From positions 41,270,811 through 41,334,810 of the forward strand of contig OY282605.1 of assembly GCA_958298945.1 (NCBI GenBank): DNA of 64,000 bases, read 5' to 3'. The notes under the pieces were generated by a model that saw only the letters and a list, made by a program, of their open reading frames with translations, searched no databases and was not told where the DNA came from. Shown here piece by piece: positions 47,801 to 60,040 of this stretch. The translations under genes were made by a program, and so were the position numbers. The stretch is from Atherix ibis (lineage: Eukaryota; Arthropoda; Insecta; Diptera; Athericidae). Each line of letters begins with the position of its first letter. Positions within the stretch are counted from its first letter, which is position 1.

Positions 47801-49280
47801 GAGATCTAAGGTAAATGAATATATTTTTTGTAATTGTATAAAAAAATTGCATAAAACCATCATTTATAAAGAATTGTATTTTATTTTAATTTTATTTAAT
47901 TGGTGGATTTGGGCGAAATTCGTACCAATTATTGACAGTATTTGCAGTTCAGTTTGCGGTTTCCGTCGGAATTGTGCTTCTACCTTAGATTATAGAAAAA
48001 CTGGATAGGCCGCTTCTCTACACAAAAATTGTGGCTGAATTTTGTTGACAATACATTCGTACATGCAAAATAACAGAAACGGCGAAAATCAGTAGGGGCC
48101 AATTTTAAACTTCACAAATAAAAATCCATTTTAAAAAATGCAAAATGAATTAAATGAGAAAATCCGATATTATATTGAAATTAAAACAACATCACAACTT
48201 AGTAAATATAAATTTTAATGTTAAACAAGCATATGTAGATATTGAAAACTTCTTTATAATATGAAGTTTATAAATAAATGTAAACAAATTTATTTAAATA
48301 ATAAACCTATTTGAATATACTTTATTTATTTTAACACAATGAAAACAATAATGGAAAACAGACTGAAAAATTCGTTCCCTTAAATTTTCTTACACACATT
48401 TTCTTACGTATACCGGCACTGGACTATATTTTTTTGGTAAACATTATAACTGTCAACATCACATTTGTTTACATTTATTAAATACCGAACTTTTCACTTT
48501 TTAATCACTTTTTGGAACAAATAAATCATTAAAAGCCATTAAAAAACACATTATGAACAAAATTTTTATTAATTTCTGTACTTAAAATGAAGATGTCAAC
48601 TTACTGAAAGAAATAAATGACCAGCAACCCTTTATAAAACATTTCATTTTCTCAAATAAAAATTGCCTATTAAATGTTATCAAAAATATAAGTATTTATA
48701 TAAATAGTTACTTTTTCGTAAATACATCAAAAAATATAAAAACTACACTTTTACTTGCATTTTCTGATAAGTGCCAAAATAAAAACCTTGAAAAAAAAGA
48801 CAAAAGTATGCAAGCATTTCGGTATGCTACCACTTTTATGAAGAATGGCGTGTTTAGAAACTCTCCGAAAGTCTACAAAATTGAGGCACTTGATGTTTAC
48901 GAAATAAATAATAAACCTATTATAAAGTACAATTGAATTTAATACCAGACGATTGGAAACAAATAAAATTAGTACGAAAACTTGTCAGTGGGTATCATAT
49001 TTACATCAAAAATTTTACACAAAAGTATGCAAGCAGTGCGATTTCTCGCCGCTCATGCTATAATTTGGCCAGAAAATTGCGTATACATGTACAAAAATCT
49101 GACAAGGTATTCTTTAATATATAAAAGTTTGGAATGTTCCGTTCCAAAAAAAAAACCGGATTGTCGATTCAGTTGTCAGTTATAGGGTGTAAAAGATGTA
49201 AGTTCACAAAGAGAAATTTTCAGATCAAAAAGTCAAGCCCATAGTGTTCAGAATTGAAGGTAATATTATTTTTCAAAGAA
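47801..49280. other. AT-rich non-coding stretch
   Basis: Short internal similarity: tatgcaagcatttcgg near 48808 and tatgcaagcagtgcg near 49026, and tacgaaataaataataaacctat twice. No gene recognised. Confidence 0.4.
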
Positions 49281-49520
49281 ATACGGGCTAATAATAACAC
49301 TTTTAGAACAAATTTGCATACCAGCCAGTTACTTTTTGAGGATACAATGGCTTCTCTTCACTTTCTTGTTGGGTCTTATCACTGAAAAGTATTTCATTAC
49401 GAAAATCAGTACTCAATTCCTGTGGTTTCAGCACCAGAAAACTGCGTATACGTGTACATATACGAAAATCTGACGTTTAAATACTTTTGACAGCGATAAA
49501 ATCGCCACTTGTCAGAATCT
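49281..49520 (-). mobile_element. small decayed family S fragment
   Basis: Contains ttagaacaaatttgcatacc, ttgaggatacaatggcttct and ttatcactgaaaagtattt, matching the order of blocks in the 42550-44100 units. Confidence 0.45.
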
Positions 49521-50800
49521 GTACTAGAAAATATAGGAATTTTTGGAATAATGGAACATATTCTTTTTACGTACACTAATTATATGGTTTTAGTCCGTCC
49601 GTATTTCTATGTGTATGTAACTGGTCAAATTAAGGATTTTCTGAAAATATTTCGAAATAAGTAAGTTATTAAAAATATTATATTTTCTATAAAAATTCAT
49701 CCTTTTAAGTTGGGACTATTCAAATTTCATGGACCCCAGCTAATAGTAGAATTACAAAAATTCGAATTTAAGGAAAGGATTTTTGTAGAAATATTTACTG
49801 TTGTTGGCCTGAATTTGATAAATTAATGAGAGTACGAGTAAGTCTGTTGAAAATGATTTTTCTTATTTACATGGGCCGTACCAAAAATAAAAGACATCCC
49901 TTATAAAAAATTAACATTTTACAGAAATACCATATTTTTATTATCTGTTTTTGTTTTTGTTGTTTCATTTAAAAGTGCTTATTACTTTTTGGCATACTAT
50001 ATTCAAAAAATTCCTCATTACTGCGTTTGGGATCTTTTTATTAGTTGAAAAACCGTTTGTTTATTACCGAACATTTTATTTTCGTTGAGGTCGTTAACTC
50101 ATAAAATAATAGTTATTCTCATTTATTGGGAGGATCGTAGGTTATGTTATAAAAAAGAAACAAAATACACTTAGCCGAAAACCTGTTTACTTTTATCTGT
50201 GAGAATATGTCATAAAATATTCAAAGAGAAAAAAAAAACTGAGAAAATACTTCTACCTTTAGGCCAGGTAAGAAAATTTCTCATCGTTACTTACTACGAG
50301 TAGCAGGACATGCGGGCACCTTTAACCTTTCCTGTATTCGTTTTTGATTGCCTGTTTTTCTTATAAACAATCTCTTGAGTATTTTTTTTTGCTTTCTTAT
50401 CCTTTTTTGTTAATAATTAACAGCTGCTTAGTTTTATGATAGAACAACAATTTAAGGAAAATACCTATTCTGTACGTGTACCTACTATAAAACAATATAA
50501 ATTTTAATATGACAAGAAAATTTTTCTAAGATCATCATTAAAGACAGGAAAATTCCGGGAAGAAAAGATTGCACTAATCCTCTAGGGGTAAAATTTTTTT
50601 TAATCAAAATTTTGTTTATTGTATAAAAAAAAATGGCAAACAGTATAAAAATTTCAATATACCAGTAATTTGTTGGCCATCAAACATTTATGTCATTAAA
50701 GGTGAAATTAAGATATATGTTAAGGTTTGCCATTTTATATTATGAATTATTTAATTACATTTTATTTAAAATAAAGAAATTCATCTATTTAATACAGTAT
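49521..50800. other. AT-rich non-coding stretch
   Basis: No gene recognised. Confidence 0.45.
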
Positions 50801-51340
50801 TGTTCATTTGTGGAGGTTTGGAAAATATAGTCCTGTCATTTGACAGCTGTCAAACATATATGCCTTCAAAAGTGGCATGTGTTTAGTATAAAGTATGCCA
50901 TTTTAAAATATGATTTGTTTGTATATAAATCATACGCCGATTGGGGGCTGAAAGAAAAGGATTTGGATGTTGATTTTTCGAAAAAAAATTTCTTTTAATT
51001 CTTCCTCGGTGAAGACGGGAATAAGCAATATTGCCATAAATGGGGTTGTGAAAACTGACAAGTGACTATGGAGAAGCCATTGTATCCGCAAAAAGTTACT
51101 GTATGGTGTGCTTTTTAGTTTTAAGGTGTCGTTGGCCTGTATTTCATTGCAAATTAATCAGAAGAAACCATTACCATCAATTCTGAACGTTATTACTGAC
51201 TTTTTTCGATTATGAATTTGCAGATTTTTATTTGGACCAATTTGTGTAATTTCAAATGATTTTGTTATATAAATTACCCTCGAAGATTGTGCGATTTGAC
51301 GTATTTTTATGGGTTAAATTTTAACGGGTCCAGTAAAGGC
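50801..51340 (+). mobile_element. decayed family S copy, plus-strand orientation
   Basis: The only strongly decayed copy here in plus orientation. It starts with TTTGACAGCTGTCAAA (50839-50854). Recognisable coding remnants are EKPLYPQKVTVWC (51070-51110), VVGLYFIAN, ETITINSERY (51170-51195), and near the end cgaagattgtgcgatttgac (RLCDLT). Full of stops. Confidence 0.65.
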
Positions 51341-51613
51341 CCCCTTAAAGACCGAAAAGGCATAAAAAATCATTAAAAAAATATATATAAAAAAAATTAA
51401 ATCCTGCAACAATAAAAACAGATTTAAAAAGATTTTATATTTTCTGTAAAATGGCAATAAAATAAATTCAATCAAAAATCCTAAATCTGAATTTGAATTG
51501 TATTTGATTAAATTTTACTTCCCGAAGCACATATTGGATAATTCTTAACTTGACTATTTCTTAAAAAACAAAAAATGAATAAACATTTTTTTATTTTTTT
51601 TTATTTCTAATTA
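51341..51613. other. AT-rich spacer
   Basis: Nothing recognised. Confidence 0.4.
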
Positions 51614-52421
51614 CGAGGTCTGTTCAAAAATTATCGCGAATTTTGTGTTTTTTTTTAAAAAAAAATTATTTATTTATTCATGAATATTTATTTTGTCCCC
51701 TTCAAAATAATCCCCACCAGATATTATACACTTGTGCCAACGTTTTTTCCAATCCTCAAAGCACTTCCAAGTGTCATTTTTTGTGATCTTGTTCAGCTCC
51801 TCCGTCGATGCCGTCTTTATCTCCTCAATCGTATCGTAGCGTTGTCCTTTCATGGGGCTCTTCAGTTTCGGGAATAAGAAAAAGTCACAGGGAACCAGTT
51901 TTGGGGAATACGGTGGCTGCGGCATTATTAGTGTGTTGTTTTTGGTCAAAAATGGCAAAAGCCAATTTTTGTTCTTCCACAAATGTGGGCGTTTCTGGTG
52001 GATTGCTTCGCGGAACTTGCGCATAACTTGCAGGTCATATTCCTTATTGACCATTCTACCCTGTGGCAAGAACTCATGATGCACCAGGCCTCTGCAATCG
52101 AACAAAACTAAGCAAAACCTTCTTCACATTCAACCGAACTTGGCGTTTTCTCGGCTTTGGCTCATAACCATAAACCCATGATTCGTCACCAGTTATGACC
52201 CTCTGGAGCAAATTTGGGTCGTCGTCGCGGACAGAGTCCAACAGCTGCTTAGCAATGTTAATGCAAGCAAAGCAGCTGTCAAAAATTAACTGAACATTTA
52301 AAATGGCCGTACTTGTCGGCATAATTGAGAGACATAAGTACCAACATAACGCCACAAAAAAATCGAAAATTGAATATACGTAACCCGCGGAAATTCAAAA
52401 TTCGCGAAATTTTTTGAACAG
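51614..52421 (-). mobile_element. family M mariner, internally deleted, right tip missing
   Basis: The left end cgaggtctgttcaaaaatta follows TA (51612-51613). The right inverted repeat is present only as cgcgaaattttttgaacag, stopping at 52421 without the terminal acctcg-TA. Orientation of the transposase is minus. Confidence 0.88.
51674..52265 (-). pseudogene. family M mariner transposase, C-terminal half with intact frame
   Basis: From about 52265 on the minus strand: LLDSVRDDDPNLLQRVITGD (first catalytic Asp; one extra Asp codon), WVYGYEPKPRKRQVRLNVKK with a small deletion, a frame break, then a 143-codon open frame: FDCRGLVHHEFLPQGRMVNK, VMRKFREAIHQKRPHLWKN, NWLLPFLTKNNTL (the HHDNAPAHASLLVRE segment with the second catalytic Asp is deleted), MPQPPYSPKLVPCDFFLFPK (third Asp), KCFEDWKKRWHKCIISGGDY, stop at 51674. 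The shared LLPFL junction links it to the 25039 copy. Confidence 0.9.
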
Positions 52422-54394
52422 AAAAATAAGATTTTTTTTGTTGTTGAAGGATGCATCCTTAATTTGAGAAATATTTTGTATTGACTACAAATCTTAGTGA
52501 TTATAATTAAAAATTAATTTCTTTCCGAACAGCTTATAGTATGTTTAACTTCCATTTTTAAACCAACCCATCCACCATGTCAAAATCCTATAGAATTTCT
52601 TTACTTGATCGAATTTGCATTTAATAAGAAAGACGATTGCCCTAAAAGCACCTTAACAGATGGAAAAGTCTAGCTGGCTTACTATTTTATAAATAACTCA
52701 TCCGGTTTGTGTCGCCGACATCGTTTCTTAAGTGATTATTCCGTAGAAGCTGTGTCGTGTGTCGTTGGTTATGTAATTAACGATAAATGAGTAGCTTTAT
52801 AATCATGATCGATCGCTCTTGAAAAGGAAATGACCAGCTGTAGAAGGGTGCACCTTGCCAAGAAACTGTTTGGATCGTCGCGGAATTATCCGGCAAGTCG
52901 TTGTTGAGAAGCAAGTGGCATCTTTACAGCTTGCAACCGGGGATAATAAAGAGAGTATTTCTTGCCCATCATATTACTGTTCATAACCATTTGAATACGA
53001 AGTCAGCCAGCTAGTCGGCACCAACGAGGGACCGGACCATGATTCATAAGAGCAGACACTTACCGATGATATAATGCAACCAGAGCACGTTCCTCTATGA
53101 AGTAATAAAAATTTTCATGCATTATTTATATGTTATTTATAAACGATGAAAAGTTGAAGGCGAACGAACTAGCTTAGTGGATTTCACGAGGAACGGGGCT
53201 GCTCTTATGTGCGTTGGACCAACAAACTAACCGACGACAGCTGACCACCACCAGCTCCCCAGAGCACCAGCAGTCGTCCCTGCCATCTTTGGTTGGTGTA
53301 TTCTTCGAACCGACCTCATATCCCAACAAGTAGTTAGTCGAGCTTGCTCATTAAATAACCATCCCCCGTCATCAATATCATTACGATTGTCACCACCGTC
53401 ATCGCTACTACTATCACCAGAATTGGCTTTCATAATCAGAATATGCTACTGTCCATGCTTCCGTATTTTCTCCATGCGATGTGGGGACTGTGCTTCTTTT
53501 TATTCAACTTTATTTTATTGTCATCCTTTTAATTATACAATAATGTATGTTAGTTACTTTTTTTTTTTTTTAAAAAAAGGGTAAAAAAGAATCTACTCCC
53601 CTACTTAGCCTAATGAACTTTTGACAAAGGAAACTTTTTCATAAACAATTAAATGCAATGGAAAATAATCAATCAGTATTTGTAGGGAGTTTTTTTTTTT
53701 TATTAAAAATAATGTTCTTTTTATGTTCAAACGCGGATGGTCAGCAAAAAAAAATTTCAATAGGAAATTAGGGGAAAAATCTACAAATGGGGAGAGAGGG
53801 ATAGTGTCTACAAAGATAATCGATGCTAGGAACACAATTCCGACGCCAACTGCTATTCGTACCGTCAAAATTGAGACTTTCGCTCGCAACAAGCCGTTAT
53901 GTGCAATTGCAATGAAATTCATTGTTTATAAATTTTGTTTCATTCGATTTTCAATTTTACTTGAAAACTGAACTAATAACAACAACTGGCAATTGTTATA
54001 ACGTTTTTCTCTGTCCTTCACATTCTTTTTGTCTAGCAAATGAAAGAGAGAGTAACGATGGCGGCACCTTTTATGCTAACCAGAAGTGCGAATAGGAAAA
54101 AAATGCGATCCTTTTGAATTTGCGTTACTATGTGTACTCATATAATTATTCGTTTGGCTTTATCACTCGCTCCCATTACTAAGCCTTCCCATTATTACGC
54201 TCATTCCTATTTCCATTTCTCTCTATTTTACTACTCATTAGTTAGCAAAACATTTCCGATGGCTACAACTGCAATTGCTGTCAAAAATTAACGAATTTCG
54301 CCTAAATCAACCAATTGAATGCAATTGAAATAAAGTTAATTATTTCTAAATGATATTTTATTAAATTTTTTAATAAAACTACAAATAAAATGTA
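52422..54394. other. single-copy island, candidate regulatory region
   Basis: 52480-53500 is the least AT-rich part of the upstream region (for example gaccaccaccagctccccag and caccgtcatcgctactacta). No frame has family features; the minus-strand frame 53227-53433 is a low-complexity S/D/G peptide. 53580-54394 is AT-rich with a diffuse repeat at 53820-54000. Confidence 0.35.
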
Positions 54395-55261
54395 CGAGGT
54401 CTGTTCAAAAATTATTTATTTATTCATGAATATTTATTTTGTTCCCTTCAAAGTAATCCCCACCAGATATTATATACTTGTGCCAAAGTTTTTTCCAATC
54501 CTCGAAGCACTTTAAAAAATCAGCTCCTCCTTCGATGCCGTCTTTATCTCCTCAATCGTAGCGTAGCGTCGTCCTTTCACGGGGCTCTTCAGTTTCGGGA
54601 ACAAGAAAAAGTCACAGGGAGCCAGATCTGAGAAAAACGGTGGTTGCGGCATTATTAGTGTGTTGTTTTTGGCCAAAAATTCGCGCACAAGCAACGATGC
54701 GTGAGCAGGGGTGTTATAATGGTGCAAAAGCCAATTTTTGTTCTTCCACAAATCCGGGCGTTTCTGGTGGATTGTTTCGCGCAACTTGCGCATAACTTGT
54801 AGGTAATATTCCTTATTGACCGTTCTACCGTGTGGCGCCCCTGCAAACGAAGAAAACTGTAAGCAAAACCTTCACATTCGACCTTTTCGTCGTTCACATT
54901 TTCTCGGCCCTCTGAGAACATTTTGTACCATCGATAAACGTTGCTTCGGTCCAAGGTAGCTTCACCATATGGTATTTCACAGCCAACATTCGGAATGCGT
55001 CCGCGTAATTAATTTTGTTTTTAATACAAAATTTGATACAGATTCTTTGATCCATTTTTTAAAAATGGGCAAAAATCGAAGACAAGCCAAAACACGTGCA
55101 AGCAAAGCAGCTGTCAAAAATTAACTGAATATTCAAAATGGCCGAAATTGTCGGCATAAGTGAGAGACATGAGTACCAACATAACGCCACAAAAAATCAA
55201 AAATCGAATATACGTAACCCGCGGAAATTCAAAATTCGCGATACTTTTTGAACAGACCTCG
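54395..55261 (-). mobile_element. family M mariner, internally deleted (867 bp)
   Basis: Ends cgaggtctgttcaaaaatta and tactttttgaacagacctcg, with TA at 54393-54394 and 55262-55263. The best reference here for the 5' sub-terminal region. It lacks the segment between the HTH and NVKVLL-coding parts, as the 9159 and 14780 copies do, with a two-base difference at the junction. Confidence 0.92.
54420..55055 (-). pseudogene. family M mariner transposase, deleted
   Basis: Start ATG at 55055 (the only copy here retaining the true start): MDQRICIKFCIKNKINYADA, a frame break, LDRSNVYRWYKMFSEGREN, deletion of the region with the first catalytic Asp, VECEGFAYSFLRLQGR in a shifted frame, then VMRKLRETIHQKRPDLWKN, WLLHHYNTPAHASLLVREFL (second catalytic Asp replaced by Tyr), MPQPPFFSDLAPCDFFLFPK (third Asp present) and SKEEL, with another break before the stop at 54420. 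Confidence 0.88.
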
Positions 55262-56420
55262 TATTCACTTACATTATTTCTATTTCAATTTAAACTGTTC
55301 AACAACAATCCTGCCATATAGCAAAACACTGAAATGTATGGCAGTACTTGAGACTACAACTGTAAAAACAAAAAAAAAAGATCTTATTCGACGATAAGGC
55401 AGTCAGAGTTTTGTGCATTCCTAAAAGACTGTGGAGGTTTGTAAAATTTTGACTATGTTTCATTCGGTTTATTGTGTTCCTATCAAAATTCGGCGATGGA
55501 ACAGTCTACAGTTGCCGTCCACCGTCGGAATTCTGTTCTATCCCATAATATTATGAAGGTTTTAATATGTTGACAGCGGTGGTAGGCGTTTCAATGGAGC
55601 AGAGTTTAACGTAATGCAGGGGAAACAAACGCAATAGTAGGTGCTGCTAATACGGTTTGGCCTCTACGCGCTTCTATTGCCGCAACGTGCGTACCTCCGA
55701 TTATACAAAAGACGGCAAAACGAGCAGATTTAGTGTAAATGGTGGCAACAACAATGATTACGTATCGTTCTATGAATATTAATGAGAAACAAGAAAAGCT
55801 CTTTTAATACCAACTAGTGTACATAATGAATAGAGGAAGGTGTAATGGAGCACAGTATTGTGCAGAAGGGAAGTGCGAGCAGTCTCTGGAGAAGGGGAAT
55901 AAAAACCATTTGTACCGGAAATGCGTGGGTGTAGAGAAACGTGCTGAACATTTCCTTAGCTTTTGCTAGAAAGGCATTCATTATAAACACACTTTGCTGT
56001 TGTTGGTCGTCTCTCTTTCAGTACATTTCGTACTAGTCTAATGAAATTTCCATTTTACAACTAAATGGCATGTTTGGGTAGCTGGAGCTTTATTTTTTTT
56101 AATTTTTTTAAATACAATAGTTTTTCAGATTTGGAGGCGTACAGTTTGATTCCATAAATTAAATACTAAATGCACTGGCGCAATCTTGTTTACTTACGTG
56201 TATGCTATCTAATTCGAGATGATTATCTTATCGTTAGTCTAATCCCCAGTCACGCTGTTTACGATTCACAATCCGTTCTGTTTTGAGTTATTATTTTTTG
56301 GCATTATTATTATTTTTGATCTTAATGGTATGATGAAAATTCAATCCCTGCCCATGCCTTTTATAATCCATCAAATCCAGCTGAAACAAAAATCACTTAC
56401 AATAATTGCAATAAGCATAA
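55262..56420. other. single-copy and diffuse-repeat stretch
   Basis: 55300-55565 is the inverted partner of the repeat at 47597-47800. 55600-55990 is less AT-rich (ggtttggcctctacgcgctt), with no recognised gene. Confidence 0.4.
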
Positions 56421-56867
56421 AAAGTTAACTTTTTTTTTTTTGAACAAGTTTATTTTGTTCTTAAACATTAATGTTATCATCCACTTTAAAGTGGTTCCGG
56501 TGAGCAGGTATACACCGTAGAAGGCTTTAACTCTTTGGTTACATTTTACACTTCTCCGGATGTTATCGACAGTACCAAGGAGAGTGTTTTTTTTTATCTT
56601 GGGTAAGAAAAAAAAACCACAAGGACGTCGATCAGGTGATTAAAGGGGGAAGGGGGGGGGGATTAGGCTATGATGGTGAAAAGGTGAGGAAGAACAAGAA
56701 TTATTTTTTGTGGCAAAAAAAACTCTGTCATGTGACAGGGCGCATTGTCATGGTGGAGTATCCAAGGGTTTGCCATGTTCGATCCAACTCGAAGAATCTT
56801 TTTTTTGAGCCTATTAATAATTTTTTAATGGAAAAACGAAGTCGTTTTTATTAAGAAGTCCTTGTAA
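56421..56867 (-). mobile_element. probable mariner-type remnant flanking the tandem array
   Basis: ggacgtcgatcaggtgatta and catggtggagtatccaaggg resemble the reverse-strand catalytic region of Tc1/mariner transposases but cannot be aligned confidently. Includes a poly-G run (56646-56662). Confidence 0.3.
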
Positions 56868-57835
56868 GGTTCCGTATTTTTATCAGTTTTCGTTGTTGAA
56901 GGACTCCCCCTGAGTGAGGTTCGTCTTCCACTGATTCTCGGCCATTCAAAATAGGTTTTATGCCACCAAAAAATCTGTGCTCTTAATAAGGAATGTTCTC
57001 CATTTTGTTTCTCGTACGCCACACTTGCGTATTCATCAAGCCTGAACACATAAATTTGATGGCATATCGTTACCCCAAACAGGGCTTGAGAATTATAGCT
57101 TCCATTTTCCGACAAAAATTCATTGATGAAAATTGCCGTGTGACACGTGTCTTCAAGGACCGATCTGACACGAAGGACCACTCTTTGTGAGCCTTTCAAG
57201 AACTCACTCATCAACTTCAATTTTAATCGACGATCTGATCTGACAAGGGGTTCCGTATTTTCATCAGTTTTCGATGTTGAAGGATTCCCTGAGTGAGGTT
57301 CGTCTTCCACTGATTCTCGCCTCTTCAAAATGGGTATTATGCCACCAAAAAATCTGTGCTCTTAATAAGGAATGTTGTCCATTTTTTTTCGTATACCAAA
57401 CTTGCGGATTCATCAAGCCTGAACACATAAATTTGATGGCATATCGTTGCCCCAAACCGGGCTATAAAAATAATAACTTTTTTTTCCGACAAAAATTTAT
57501 TGATTAAAATTGCCGTGTAACACGTATCTTCAAGGTCCGAACTGACACGAAGGATCTCTTTTTGTGAGCCTTTCAAGGACTCACTCATCAACTTCAATTT
57601 TAATCGACGGTCTGACCTGACAAGAGGTTCCGTATTTTCATCAGTTTTCGATGTTGAAGAATTCCCTGAGTGAGGTTCGTCTTCCACTGATTCTCGCCTC
57701 TTCAAAATAGGTTTTATGCCACCAAAAAATCTGTGCCCTTAATAAAGAATGCTCTCCATTTTGTTTCTCGTATGCCACACTTGCGTATTCATCAAGCCTG
57801 AACACATAAATTTGATGTCACATCGTTGCCTTAAA
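56868..57835 (-). repeat. tandem array, ~380-bp unit x2.6, derived from a mariner-type transposase
   Basis: ggttccgtatttt starts at 56868, 57249 and 57626 (spacings 381 and 377). On the minus strand each unit encodes FWWHKTHFE, RRESVEDEPHSGNPSTSKTD, LVRSDRRLKLKLMSESL (the HTH linker of a mariner-type transposase), then DTCYTAILINKFLSE (like the HDNAxxHTA region with the second catalytic Asp) and a segment with ATICHQIYVFRLDE. The unit is a deletion chimera of N- and C-terminal parts that was then amplified. Frames 56825-57328 and 57337-57705 are parts of it. Confidence 0.8.
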
Positions 57836-59717
57836 ATTTCGCCGTTCCATTTTACGTAATAGACTACAAAAACACAAGCCATAAAAAAGAACACACAAAA
57901 CTACGTTAGACGGAAGTCCGCAGTGTTGCCATATTTCTAATATTAATAGACTATAGACTCAGATGAAAAAATTTAACTAATATTAGGTTAGGTATCTAAA
58001 GGTAAATAATTCGTTATACAGTAATTAGCATCTATTCGACTAAATAATTTTCACATGTCTGCATCCATGGTTATTTTTTTTCTGTTGCAATACTTTATAA
58101 ATAAACATTAAAACAGAAGAACGATTCTCATGTTATTATCAAAACGCATCATCGACTTTTTACATAATTTACAATATCAATTTTAAATTCTCAATAATTA
58201 ATACAAAACTTTAAACATAAATTCATATGCAAAGAAAATATTCCAATTAAAACTAAAATGAAATTTAAAAAAAAAAAAAAAACTACTACTCGTATTTATT
58301 TAAAAAGTATTGTAAAATGTAATTTATAATAAAAAATATAATCGGGGCTCTATTATTAGTTAATATAGTATTACTAAAAATATTGAACAATTTTAATTAA
58401 TTTCATTAAATTTGATTGATCGAAAGTATAAACAAAAGAAAATTGTTGAAGGAACGTTAACAAAACTTGAATGATTTTTGTTTGGATCAACAATTTCTTC
58501 AGTCAGTCAGCAATCAGTGCGCCTGTGCTGTTGACAACTACACATCGTGTTTACTGTTGATCAGTGATGAATTGCATACTTTCAGGCCGCGTAGAAAATC
58601 TTGATGCTCATGCTGTGTTGTTGCCGATGATGAGCAACGACCAATGACGATATCGCACTCGTTGCAGTTGATTTGTTGAATGAGAATTTCCTTGCGAAAA
58701 TCGAAGATCTTCAACAACAACGTTTTTTTTCTTGTAAATTTAACTATTTTTATTATATTTTTAATACTTTTATTTATGGTAAAAATTTTAATAATTGTTG
58801 AAAGAAATTCCTTTTCATACTATTATTATGAAAATATTATACGTGAAAATTAGAATGAAATTTTACTTTATTTACTGTAGTACGAGGGTAAATACCATAC
58901 AGAGTTATATATACATACTAAGTAAATTTCGTATCTTTAGCTTATTTTAAGGGATGCTCTAGTAATAATTTTCCTCTTCCAATTGGAACTCGTTTGATCA
59001 TTAACTATGAAATGATGTGACAGGGTGAATTTTGTATTGTGGAGAGGGAGAAAATCTGTACCGGCAGGCAATCACCCTCCGGTTGTCTGTTAATCTATAT
59101 CTGGTCGTTATTTATGTGTATTGCAGTCGAAATATATAAGTTTAACGTATATGTATTTGTATGTTTTTACCTGTCAAAAAAAGGACGAACGGATCAGAAG
59201 ACAGCTGGCCATTATTAGGCTAGCATCGAGTTTAGTAGAGCCGACAAGAAAGGATAATACATTTGTCCCCGGGGTAGCCATTTTCTTTCCTAGAAATTTT
59301 ATCATAAACATTCGCGAATAGTTTACGAATGAAATTTTAACTAATTCTATTATATTTGTGGAACGGATTTTAAATGGAAAAGTGTTTTTCTCTTTGCACT
59401 CTTCTAATTTTCGATTATATATTTTTGTGTAATATTTCTGTGATATTTTAGAAATTAACTTAAAACAAGCAAAATAAATGTTGCCATACAAGTAAGCTTC
59501 TTCTTTCATAATAAATATTGTGATTGTGAGTAGTGAGGTGCAAATTAAAGAATTTTTTTTTTTTTTTTTTTTTGTTTATATAAAACGAAATTTCTCTTGT
59601 TTTTATATGGAAATTTATTGTAAATATTTTATTAATATTTATTTAAAAATTAATAATAAACTTAATGAAAAATTTTGTTAATTTGTTTTAATTTGTTTTG
59701 TGTTTTATTATTTGCAG
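57836..59717. other. AT-rich intronic sequence upstream of the jing exon
   Basis: No gene. 58480-58730 and 59030-59290 are less AT-rich. A T20-type tract lies at 59552-59572, and the branch/polypyrimidine region and TTTGCAG acceptor (59711-59717) close the intron. Confidence 0.55.
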
Positions 59718-59997
59718 TGGTGTTGCTACACTGAGCTGTACAGATTCAAGTACGGCATCAAGCGATGCATCTGATCCTGGATCACCATACAGTCCGGGCT
59801 CAATAGGTGAGGATACGCAGCAATCTTCAAAATCAAATATGCCCCCACGGACTGTTCAGACAACACAAATCCAACAGCAACAACATCAGCAGCAGCAGCA
59901 ATCAAAACAATTACAATCACAATGGCCTTGGAATACCAATAATTCCGTTAATAATAAGACCATAAGCATTAATAGTAATAATAATAGTAACACTAGC

Positions 59998-60040
<43 letters not shown>

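Noticed and set aside
53227..53433. S/D/G-rich minus-strand frame as a gene
   Set aside because: Simple GAT/CAT-type repeat translation, no family features and no splice context.
59698..59717. Extension of the jing frame upstream to a TTG at 59698
   Set aside because: These codons are intronic: the TTTGCAG acceptor ends at 59717 and there is no methionine start.
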